Shown here: one piece after another, positions 22,933 through 29,788 of the stretch | How the letters are laid out: each line of letters opens with the position of its first letter | Numbering within the stretch: position 1 is the first letter of the stretch | Program-made: the position numbers and the translations under genes | Notes under the pieces: model-generated | Databases searched by the model: none | Told to the model about the DNA's origin: nothing | Seen by the model: only the letters and a program-made list of their open reading frames with translations | From: EX4572-165 sp002254885 | GTDB taxonomy: Archaea; Thermoplasmatota; E2; DHVEG-1 | Assembly: GCA_029939595.1 (NCBI GenBank) | Contig: JAOZSQ010000021.1 | Location: 1-29,788, forward strand | Length of the DNA stretch: 29,788 nucleotides | Reading direction: 5' to 3'

Positions 22933-23149
22933 TATTAAAAAAATTCATTAAAAATCATCTATTATAACTTATTGTTTTAAATGAAATACAATCTGACTGA
23001 CCTATTTACATAAAAATACAATTTTTTACCAATTCTTTTGGAGTATGATAAATTAATACGAAAAGTTGTAGAATGATTTAAATATTTATAAGCTATATTA
23101 TATATATTATATATTAACTGGTTAGAAATGAAAGGGGATTAAAATTATT

Positions 23150-24661
23150 ATGATTAAAAAACGGTTGATTTCTTTTATCATCATTGCATTCTTCATTATT
23201 CCTTCTATAAATCTAAATGCAGAACCTGAAATTAATACTTCAATAGATCTTGATCCTCTTACTGATGTAAAAGTAACTTTTGATCTTTTAAGTATTCGAT
23301 CATTAGAAAAAGACGACAATCATATTAATTTCAAAGAGTACATTGATAAATATACAGCACCTGATTTTTATGTGAAAATCTTCATTAATGATGAAGTAAA
23401 AAAAAGTAAGATTTGGTTTAATACAAGATATATTTATGAGCCTGATTTCTCTTTTGAAGTAGATGTACCAGATGATGAAGAATTGGTTAATATCAAAATT
23501 CAGCTTTGGGATTGGGACCTTGGTTTAAATAAACCATGTGATATCAGCTCTGACCCATCTTATTTACTTGATGGTTATGATGTTGAAGTGACTTATAGTA
23601 TTAAATATGGGGCTTGGTGGGGCGATGATCACACTGAAAATGAAGGGTTCAATAGCCTCTCAGATCCAAGCGGTTATGGTCGACTGAACGGATGTGATGA
23701 TGGAAGTATATACCAACATGAACGTGATTGTGAATTACAATTTAACATTTATCAAAACGATGTTGACAATGATGGGATACCATACTGGGCAGAAGAAAAT
23801 GTATTTCATACAGACCCCATGGTTGATGATTCTGGAAGAGATGATGACAATGACCTAATACCTTATGAATGGGAATATAAATGGGGGCATTATACTAGAA
23901 AAAACTGGCATAGTGATGAAATCAATCATTATTGGATATATGATCCTTTTAGCGCTGAGAATCATACAGAGCTAGATCCTGATGAAGATGCTTTGAATAA
24001 CTATGAAGAATACCTTACCAGTCAATGGGGTTCAGATCCATTTCGAAGGGATCTATTTGTTGAACTAGATGAAGTAGAAGGAACGAAATTTCCTGAGGAA
24101 TCCAAAGAACTTTTAAGAACCGTTTATAACCGTCGTAACCTTGTGTACCATTTAGATGATGGATGTATGGGTGGCCATGACATCATCCCTTATGATGAGA
24201 TAAGTACCGGCAGTGAGGTTCGTTCATTTTATAATGATTATTTTCTACATGGAAATGAGCATCATTGGAGAAAAGGAATTTTTCACTATGGCGTATTAAC
24301 TAATGATGTTGATGCAAGCGCACCAGGTTATTGCTTTCTCCCAGATGCATATCAAATATCAAGTGAGGGAATGAATAAAAAAGCATTATGGCCAAATTTT
24401 AAAAAAAATATTGTATATGCTAGTGGTTATATGCATGAATGTGGTCATACTCTTGGTATTTTCAACGGTAACACACCGGGTTGTGATGATCCAGAGAGCG
24501 GGCCTTTTCAGAAAAATTGGTTAAAATGGCGCCCATATAAAAGCGTTATGAACTATGGATATATTTACAGAATTCTAGATTATTCAGATGGAAGTAGAGG
24601 AAGAAATGATTTCGATGATTGGAGCCGAATTGATCTATCATTTTTTCAAAATTCTTGGTAA
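23150..24661 (+). CDS. Secreted metzincin-like zinc metalloprotease with C2-like and Ca-binding repeat regions
   Basis: This is a 503-residue exported protein. Residues 1-24 form a signal peptide (MIKKRLISFIIIAFFIIPSI). Residues about 36-155 look like a C2-type beta-sandwich (VKVTFDLLSI, ADFYVKIFIND-like strand, IKIQLWDWD). Residues 203-290 hold three DxDxDxxP/N repeats (DVDNDGIPYWAEE, DDDNDLIPYEWEY, DPDEDALNNYEEY), probably calcium-binding. The catalytic part has HECGHTLGIFN (His429, Glu430, His433, Gly436) and the Met-turn SVMNYGY (Met467). The third zinc ligand position is Asn439, where metzincins have His or Asp. TTTATAAG (23085-23092) may be the TATA element. Confidence 0.85.
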   Translation: MIKKRLISFIIIAFFIIPSINLNAEPEINTSIDLDPLTDVKVTFDLLSIRSLEKDDNHINFKEYIDKYTAPDFYVKIFINDEVKKSKIWFNTRYIYEPDFSFEVDVPDDEELVNIKIQLWDWDLGLNKPCDISSDPSYLLDGYDVEVTYSIKYGAWWGDDHTENEGFNSLSDPSGYGRLNGCDDGSIYQHERDCELQFNIYQNDVDNDGIPYWAEENVFHTDPMVDDSGRDDDNDLIPYEWEYKWGHYTRKNWHSDEINHYWIYDPFSAENHTELDPDEDALNNYEEYLTSQWGSDPFRRDLFVELDEVEGTKFPEESKELLRTVYNRRNLVYHLDDGCMGGHDIIPYDEISTGSEVRSFYNDYFLHGNEHHWRKGIFHYGVLTNDVDASAPGYCFLPDAYQISSEGMNKKALWPNFKKNIVYASGYMHECGHTLGIFNGNTPGCDDPESGPFQKNWLKWRPYKSVMNYGYIYRILDYSDGSRGRNDFDDWSRIDLSFFQNSW

Positions 24662-24716
24662 CATTTAACGAAATTAACAAATATAAAATGCTCTTTTCAA
24701 TTACATTGAGTTCATC

Positions 24717-25319
24717 ATGAATTTTGGAAAATTATCTGATAACACGGAACTAATTACAAAAGCTGCACATCTTATTTATAATACAGATATTGGACTATTT
24801 AGATTTCTTTTTGGAAAAAGAAAAAAAGCAATTACCCCGATAGAAAAACTGATTAAAACAACACATACAAGTTTTTCAAAGAACTATATCTATATCGCAA
24901 AAAACGAAAACGATTTGCTTGGCCTTATTTTAGGCTATAAAGGAAATGAAATAAATAAAAAAATTGAAAATAAAGAATTTTATGATGCAGTTGGTTTTTT
25001 GCTATCGTTAAAAATTACTCTTAAAAAAATTATTCTAAATCATATAATAACACTGAATCCATTGGAAAACGATTTCTATATCTGCAATATTTGTGTAAAT
25101 GAAAAAATTCGGGGAAAAGGAATCGGTTCGTTTTTACTTCAAAATATCTATCCTCTTGCAAAATCCAAGGGCTGTAATAGAATTGTGTTGGATGTATCCG
25201 CTGAAAATAAAAAAGCTATATCGTTTTATGAAAAAACCGGTTTTAAAAAAATAAGGGAAAACAAGGTTTGGTTTCTTCCTTTGAATCTCAAATCATTTAC
25301 TATGACCTATCAATTATAA
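24717..25319 (+). CDS. GNAT-family N-acetyltransferase
   Basis: The 200-residue protein has the GNAT core in its C-terminal half: NDFYICNICVNEKIRGKGIGSFLLQNIYPLAKSKGC with acetyl-CoA motif RGKGIG, then LDVSAENKKAISFYEKTGFKKIREN (motif B). The N-terminal half, with a long helical insertion (about residues 85-125) between strands 3 and 4, is unusual for the family. RimI-like peptide acetylation and small-molecule acetylation are both possible. There is no strong SD before ATG 24717; an A/T-rich element lies about 33 bases upstream. Confidence 0.87.
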   Translation: MNFGKLSDNTELITKAAHLIYNTDIGLFRFLFGKRKKAITPIEKLIKTTHTSFSKNYIYIAKNENDLLGLILGYKGNEINKKIENKEFYDAVGFLLSLKITLKKIILNHIITLNPLENDFYICNICVNEKIRGKGIGSFLLQNIYPLAKSKGCNRIVLDVSAENKKAISFYEKTGFKKIRENKVWFLPLNLKSFTMTYQL

Positions 25320-25347
25320 TCGCAATTGAATCTGTCATTCAATTGAT

Positions 25348-25355
25348 TTTAAATA
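25348..25355 (+). promoter_or_regulatory. TATA element of the adenylate-kinase-like gene, probably leaderless
   Basis: TTTAAATA is centred 27-28 bases before ATG 25379, and no SD-like sequence precedes the ATG (CACGATTTC). This is the spacing expected when transcription starts at the start codon. Confidence 0.5.
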
Positions 25356-25378
25356 GTCATTGTTAATATCACGATTTC

Positions 25379-26161
25379 ATGTTAGAAAATATTTCAAATG
25401 TTATGGTTACTGGTAAAAGCGGAGCAGGAAAACAACCTCGCATCGATGTTTTAATTGATGAATTCGATCTTGAACAACTTTCAACAGGGGACATATTTAG
25501 ACATTATCTAGGGACATTTAACAAATATGGATACAAGGATGATCTTTCTATTTTTTATGATAAAGATTCGCAACAATTTATTTCAGATGAAAAAATTTCA
25601 GAAAAAATTGGTACAGATGATGAAGATATAATACTAGGATTAAAGGCAAAATATTTTGTTGATCAAGGGCTTTTTGGACCAGATAGCATCACAAATGCAT
25701 TGTTAGATTCTGCTTTTTCAAAAAAACAATATGAAAAACAGGTTTTAGATGGGTACCCACGAACTCTTAATCAAGCAGAGTTTTTATTAAATCTTTTAAA
25801 AGAAAAAGGATCGAAGTTGGATTTTATTGTTCTTGTTGAAAACAATGATGAACGTATCATTAAAAGAACCGTTCAAAGACGCATTTGTCCTAAATGTGGT
25901 AAAGTATATCATCTCACATACAAACCTCCTGTTGATGGTAAATGTGAAAAATGTGATGTTGACGTTATTCAAAGATCAGATGATACAGAAGAAAAAATTC
26001 AATCTCGATTAAAGGAGTTTACAAAAAAAACAATTCCTGCTCTTGAATACCTTAAACAACAAGGAATACCTGTTGTAACCGTTCCAGGTCACCTAGAAGA
26101 GTTTACAACAGAAAATGTGAGAAAAAGTGTATTAATAGAAATTGAAAAACTCGATAAATGA
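25379..26161 (+). CDS. adk: Adenylate kinase-family protein with NMP-domain insertion
   Basis: The 260-residue nucleoside monophosphate kinase would convert AMP and ATP to two ADP. Visible elements are a P-loop VTGKSGAGKQ (12-19), the AMP-site STGDIFR (35-41), LDGYPRTLNQAEF (123-135), a LID zinc finger CPKCGKVYH...CEKCD (Cys170, Cys173, Cys189, Cys192), and QRSDDTEEKIQSRL. Two oddities stand out: the P-loop ends GKQ where adenylate kinases have GKGTQ, and residues about 45-88 form an insertion of roughly 37 residues in the NMP-binding region. The zinc LID and YPRT argue strongly for adenylate kinase, but substrate use may differ. It may be leaderless. Confidence 0.85.
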   Translation: MLENISNVMVTGKSGAGKQPRIDVLIDEFDLEQLSTGDIFRHYLGTFNKYGYKDDLSIFYDKDSQQFISDEKISEKIGTDDEDIILGLKAKYFVDQGLFGPDSITNALLDSAFSKKQYEKQVLDGYPRTLNQAEFLLNLLKEKGSKLDFIVLVENNDERIIKRTVQRRICPKCGKVYHLTYKPPVDGKCEKCDVDVIQRSDDTEEKIQSRLKEFTKKTIPALEYLKQQGIPVVTVPGHLEEFTTENVRKSVLIEIEKLDK

Positions 26162-26226
26162 GGAGTTTTGACTAGTGAATACTCATTTTTTATTCTTGAT
26201 ACATAATGCAGGAAAGAACTAGATTT

Positions 26227-26682
26227 CTACAATATTTGGTTTTTATCCCTTTTAATGAAAATTCCCCTATCAAGAATGTGCCTCATGAGTTGTGCCTTGT
26301 TTTCTGAAACACCAATAAATTTTCCATATCCTAGATTTTCATCATGTTCATTTTGAACAAGCTTCAAAATCCCTTTTTCCCTTGATCCTTTAATTTCAAT
26401 GACATGTTTTTTTCTTATGTGTTTACCATATAGAAAATCAATTTCTCCCCGATCATTTACAATTATTTTTTGTTTTGAAATCTCTGAAAGAATATCTAGT
26501 AAACCAAATGATGGATGAAAGGTATTGCCCTTTATTTTACCTAGATAACAACCAAATAAAGAAGGAGTTGTGTTTGAAAAACTAATCACATCTAATTGTT
26601 TATTTTTTAAATAGAATTTGTTTTCTATTTGAATAAAAGGTATAGATTTTGTTGTGAATTTTTTAATGAAATCTTCTAACAT
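26227..26682 (-). CDS. PUA-domain RNA-binding protein partnered with the m5C methyltransferase
   Basis: The 151-residue protein ends with a PUA domain: IEIKGSREKGILKLVQNEHDENLGYGKFIGVSENKAQLMRHIL. It resembles the NOL1/NOP2/fmu-associated PUA proteins that lie next to RNA methyltransferase genes and bind RNA for them. The first half (MLEDFIKKFTTKSIPFIQIENKFYLKNKQLDVISF) forms a small alpha-beta domain. I start at ATG 26682, which overlaps the methyltransferase stop by seven bases, instead of a start 63 bases upstream inside that gene. The two proteins probably act together on tRNA or rRNA. Confidence 0.8.
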   Translation of the reverse strand: MLEDFIKKFTTKSIPFIQIENKFYLKNKQLDVISFSNTTPSLFGCYLGKIKGNTFHPSFGLLDILSEISKQKIIVNDRGEIDFLYGKHIRKKHVIEIKGSREKGILKLVQNEHDENLGYGKFIGVSENKAQLMRHILDRGIFIKRDKNQIL

Positions 26683-27518
26683 TTTCGCACCCTTGCCATA
26701 AAAAAACCAATTGTATCTGTTTTTGAGGGCCATAATCGTTTGCATTGTTTTATTGATGGATCTAATCTTTCTCCAAAAACATTAGTTAATCCTTCATCCC
26801 CAATAGCATCAATTTTCTCCAAATAGACATCATAGTTTTTTAGAGCATAGTCAATAACTAATTCATCTTCTTCGGGTTCAAGAGAACACGTACTATAAAC
26901 AATTACTCCCCCATCATTTAACAGTGAAATAGCATGGCTGAGATATTTTTTTTGAAGTAAAGATCGTTCATTAATGCGGTCTTGATTGTTTTTTTCTGTC
27001 CAATATGGTTCAAGCATATAGTTACCTGAACATGGCATATCACAAAGAATATAGTCAAACTTTTTTTTTACATCCATGAAATCCATTGTATATGCGATGA
27101 TATTATCTAGACCCAGTCTTTCAACATTATTTAAAAGCTTTATCATGCGTATCGGTTTATCATCAACTGCAATAACATCTGATGAAAGAGCAAGTTGAGT
27201 TGTTTTTCCACCGGGTGCAGCGAATGCATCTAACACAAGATTTTTTGGATTGAGAATTTCTGAGGGAATTTGAGATGCTGCATCTTGAATATAAAATAAT
27301 CCAAGTAAATATTCAGGACTGCTGACAAGATTAAACCTGGATGATATCACATAAAAACCATTCTCTACAAAAGGAATACGTTCAAGAACAACCCCTTTCT
27401 TCTCTAATCGTTTCTGAAGGGCACTTAGAGTGATTTTATGAGTATTTACTCTGATGCATCTTTTTAAATGAACAGTTTTTAACTCTCCACCTATTTTTTC
27501 ATATTTCTCTTTAAACAT
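26676..27518 (-). CDS. NOL1/NOP2/Sun-family RNA (cytosine-5) methyltransferase
   Basis: The enzyme methylates carbon 5 of cytosine in tRNA or rRNA with SAM. The 280-residue sequence has YIQDAASQIPSEIL, motif I DAFAAPGGKTTQLA (97-110), motif IV DMPCSGNYMLEPYWTEKN with Cys163, and motif VI VYSTCSLEPEEDEL with Cys211, the catalytic cysteine. Residues 1-60 are a short RNA-binding N-terminal domain (KTVHLKRCIRVNTHKIT). It lacks a PUA domain of its own; that is supplied by the overlapping next gene. Whether it targets tRNA (like archaeal Trm4) or 16S/23S rRNA is not resolved. Confidence 0.93.
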   Translation of the reverse strand: MFKEKYEKIGGELKTVHLKRCIRVNTHKITLSALQKRLEKKGVVLERIPFVENGFYVISSRFNLVSSPEYLLGLFYIQDAASQIPSEILNPKNLVLDAFAAPGGKTTQLALSSDVIAVDDKPIRMIKLLNNVERLGLDNIIAYTMDFMDVKKKFDYILCDMPCSGNYMLEPYWTEKNNQDRINERSLLQKKYLSHAISLLNDGGVIVYSTCSLEPEEDELVIDYALKNYDVYLEKIDAIGDEGLTNVFGERLDPSIKQCKRLWPSKTDTIGFFMARVRKC

Positions 27519-27576
27519 TACTAAAATTAAATATTAAAATGTAGTATATGAGTTCATTGGTAAAAGAAAGGTAATT

Positions 27577-29622
27577 TTACCCAATAAGCACCTGAAACAA
27601 AGGAATGTTTTCAAGAAGTGGAAACAATGAAATTAATCTCTCCAGGAATTGATAGAATGGATTATACATTGTTTTTGGCAATATTATTTGTAGAGGATCT
27701 GACCAATTGCTTTGTGCATCGTTGATATCTTTTGCTTTTACCCTGATAGAATATGTGTTTTCATCAGAACCATACCAAGTATTTGATACATATATCGTTT
27801 CATCTGAATTATAAGGTCCAATCCATCCTGAATTTGAATCATCTCCCCAATCAAACAAGACAAAGACTTGATCTCCATCAGGATCAACTGCTTTAACTTC
27901 ATATGTAATCTCTACCCCATATATTCCAGAAGAAGGACCAATTGGAATTTCTGGTTTTATCGGTGGATTACTATAATGTTTTTGAATCTCTGGAAGGATA
28001 ATACACGAGGGATAATTTTCACCCACATAAAGTGTGTTAGTAGCAATATTATAATTTGAGTTTCCGTTTATTGGATCCATTGTATTTGGATTAGCCAGAA
28101 ATCGAGGAGAATTTGAAGATGAAACAGAAACACGGATTTTATGACCAGTATTCCAAATATATGATGAGCTCCAAAGATCCACTTCTACTTCATATATCTC
28201 TCCAGGATTCATAAATTCCCAATGGTCCAATCCATTTCGGTTTCTCATTCTAAGAATACCATCAGTAATAAGCATCGATCTGCCATCTGGATACACATCA
28301 CAAAGTTTCACGGTAAAATCAGTATCAGGACAATCAGAAGATACATATAATCGTGCAGTTATCGGACCAGTTGCTTCATATGGTTCATCGATAAGATCAC
28401 TTGTAAATACAAGCACGTCATCCCGATTTTCAGCAGAAGTTTGATCATAGGAACCTTGTGGCAAACATAGATTTTGACCCCCAATAGTTGGCACAGGATC
28501 AGCTGGATCATAAAGGTATGCTGTTGAGTCATCATCTGGAAGTGTTTTCCCTAATTCCTCATTGCTTGAAAAATACCACTCTTGCTCATATAAGGGTATT
28601 GGCCAGTCTGATGCATATCTCCATTCATTTCCCGGTGCACTTATATCTTCTAAATCACCCATAACATAATATGAAACCGCAGGCCAGCTATCAAAATCAT
28701 ATTCTTCACTATAATCCCCATTCTCTACATATTCATATATCATATCTACAAATAATTCAAATGAAAAACCTGCATCTGCATTTTCTGGAAACACCAGATC
28801 CCCGCAAACCCTTCCAAATCCATGTGTCCATGGACCCATAATAAGTTTTGAGTGTCCCCTTGCACCTTCTCCCCCTAAATACTGATATCCAAGAAATCCA
28901 TCGATAGTTCCTTGTGCAAAACAATCAAACCATCCACCAATATGAATTGCTGGAACATTTATATCCTGCCAGTTATCCTCCAAAGAAGTGTTTGTCCAAT
29001 AATCCATCGTATAATTTTCATGCTCAATAATTTCAGGTAAAACAAAAAGACTTCCTTGTCCTTCAAGCCATCCATCAATCATTGATTGTCGATATTGACC
29101 CCCTTGAAACATCCCATGATTGTGAAGATTTGGTGTAGCTACTTGAATAAATTGACAAGCAAGGTTTTCAGGGTTTGTACCAGCCATATAATATTGATTA
29201 ATACCAAGAGCGGAACCACCAAATGTTGCAACTTTCCCATTGGACCAAGGTTGAGAAGCGATCCATTCTAATGTATCAGGTCCATCAGTATGAGAGTTTC
29301 TAAAAATAGTATCAATTCCCTCTGATGCATATCTTCCCCTCATATCTTGAACAATTGCTGGCCATCCAGCATCAGCAAAATCACCCATATTGCCACTATC
29401 TTTGTTATAAGGGGTTCGAATAAGAATTGAGCCATGTGGTTCATCTATATAATCTGGCAGATAAACATCTGTTGCAAGATGTATTCCATCTCTCATTTCA
29501 ACCATATAGGTATCTTTTGTATAAACTGATTTAATTGTTTGATCTGCTGTAAATATTGGAATAATATTTGTATGGATTAATAATCCAATAATAAAAATAA
29601 TGAAACCATGTTTTTTATTCAT
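27577..29622 (-). CDS. Secreted CocE/NonD-family hydrolase with PKD-like domain and hydrophobic C-terminal tail
   Basis: The 681-residue exported alpha/beta hydrolase belongs to the X-Pro dipeptidyl-peptidase (S15)/CocE group. The signal peptide covers about residues 1-27. With the start used here, the nucleophile is Ser137 in FGGSALG, Asp233 sits in GGWFDCF and His267 in MGPWTHG, so the triad is complete. The jelly-roll domain (TDFTVKLCDVYPDGRS, GHKIRVSVSSSNSPRF) is typical. A PKD/fibronectin-like domain then begins at IGPSSGIYGVEITYEVKAVD. The last 30 residues (YNPFYQFLERLISLFPLLEN...) are hydrophobic and may anchor or sort the protein. ATG 29622 has GGAG 9 bases upstream; a second ATG at 29637 would overlap that SD. 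The substrate, peptide or ester, is unknown. Confidence 0.9.
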   Translation of the reverse strand: MNKKHGFIIFIIGLLIHTNIIPIFTADQTIKSVYTKDTYMVEMRDGIHLATDVYLPDYIDEPHGSILIRTPYNKDSGNMGDFADAGWPAIVQDMRGRYASEGIDTIFRNSHTDGPDTLEWIASQPWSNGKVATFGGSALGINQYYMAGTNPENLACQFIQVATPNLHNHGMFQGGQYRQSMIDGWLEGQGSLFVLPEIIEHENYTMDYWTNTSLEDNWQDINVPAIHIGGWFDCFAQGTIDGFLGYQYLGGEGARGHSKLIMGPWTHGFGRVCGDLVFPENADAGFSFELFVDMIYEYVENGDYSEEYDFDSWPAVSYYVMGDLEDISAPGNEWRYASDWPIPLYEQEWYFSSNEELGKTLPDDDSTAYLYDPADPVPTIGGQNLCLPQGSYDQTSAENRDDVLVFTSDLIDEPYEATGPITARLYVSSDCPDTDFTVKLCDVYPDGRSMLITDGILRMRNRNGLDHWEFMNPGEIYEVEVDLWSSSYIWNTGHKIRVSVSSSNSPRFLANPNTMDPINGNSNYNIATNTLYVGENYPSCIILPEIQKHYSNPPIKPEIPIGPSSGIYGVEITYEVKAVDPDGDQVFVLFDWGDDSNSGWIGPYNSDETIYVSNTWYGSDENTYSIRVKAKDINDAQSNWSDPLQIILPKTMYNPFYQFLERLISLFPLLENIPLFQVLIG

Positions 29623-29670
29623 TTGAATCTTCTCCATTTATCATAAGATTCGCATAATTTAATAATGTTA

Positions 29671-29680
29671 CTATATAAAA
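29671..29680 (-). promoter_or_regulatory. TATA element of the CocE/NonD hydrolase gene
   Basis: TTTTATATAG on the minus strand would direct a transcription start about 27 bases downstream near 29648, leaving a leader of about 26 bases that contains the GGAG ribosome binding site. Confidence 0.5.
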
Positions 29681-29745
29681 TTCACAAAAAGGGCAATATT
29701 ATTCTAGTGTATTGATATAATTCTGCTTTGTTTCAGTAGATGACC

Positions 29746-29788
29746 TTATTCATTTAGTTCATCTGGAAATTTTACCAATTTGATCTCA
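29746..29788 (-). CDS. C-terminal end of a gene cut by the right edge
   Basis: The minus-strand frame is open from the right edge for 13 codons and ends at TAA (29746-29748) with EIKLVKFPDELNE. The sequence reads like a protein end, and its stop lies about 65 bases before the promoter of the hydrolase gene, a normal spacing. The family is not recognisable from so few residues. Confidence 0.3.
   Translation of the reverse strand, partial: EIKLVKFPDELNE

Overview
The window looks like a low-GC archaeal chromosome segment from a draft, probably metagenome-derived, assembly. Archaeal signs are promoters with an A/T-rich TATA element about 27 nt before start codons that lack a Shine-Dalgarno (SD) sequence (9081, 25379), SD-led genes elsewhere, a NOL1/NOP2/Sun methyltransferase paired with a separate PUA protein, a DUF123-type GIY-YIG protein, an intein in anaerobic ribonucleotide reductase, and secreted proteins with Ca-binding-like DxDxD repeats. 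A euryarchaeal, Thermoplasmatota-like origin is my best guess from the style of the secreted proteins; no rRNA gene is present to settle it. Metabolism appears anaerobic: an oxygen-sensitive class III ribonucleotide reductase and a group 4 [NiFe] hydrogenase.

Layout. 1-1505: the end of a gene cut by the left edge, a 41-codon ORF with a strong SD, a HAD phosphatase, a tiny remnant of an ABC permease 3' end, a zinc-ribbon mini-protein and a doubtful membrane ORF. 1650-3059: two tandem paralogous secreted-protein genes, both broken, one by a frameshift and one by a 98-bp inverted-repeat (MITE-like) insertion plus an in-frame stop. 3220-5092: an ABC exporter pair whose ATPase carries an N-terminal zinc ribbon. 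5241-7841: four overlapping genes for the hydrophilic arm of an Ech/Mbh-type hydrogenase, without membrane subunits. 7941-9796: maturation genes, with hypE divergent from a SemiSWEET-like gene coupled to a HycI-type endopeptidase. 9844-11282: an AhpD-like protein, a VIT/CCC1-like transporter and a small protein whose real start is unclear.

11345-14136: on the minus strand, DUF2156 protein, GNAT, thioredoxin reductase and a DUF1893 protein. 14141-18819: the class III ribonucleotide reductase operon nrdR-nrdD-nrdG(-DUF1893), with nrdD interrupted by a 422-residue homing intein that starts with threonine and with two NrdR-box palindromes in front of nrdR. 18974-21410: a ThiI-like PP-loop protein coupled to cutA, a GIY-YIG protein, a small secreted protein and a VOC protein. 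21679-25319: a GyrI-like protein, a GNAT gene interrupted by an artificial 100-N gap, a secreted metzincin-like protease and another GNAT. 25379-29788: an unusual adenylate kinase, the PUA protein and m5C methyltransferase pair, a secreted CocE/NonD hydrolase and the end of a gene cut by the right edge.

How the genes connect: the hydrogenase subunits need HypE for cyanide-ligand synthesis and a HycI-type protease for C-terminal cleavage of the large subunit, and all are present within 5 kb. The reductase operon encodes catalyst, activase and repressor, with repressor sites at the operon head. I saw no convincing tRNA, rRNA, CRISPR array or complete transposase gene, and no gene-free stretch longer than about 300 bases.
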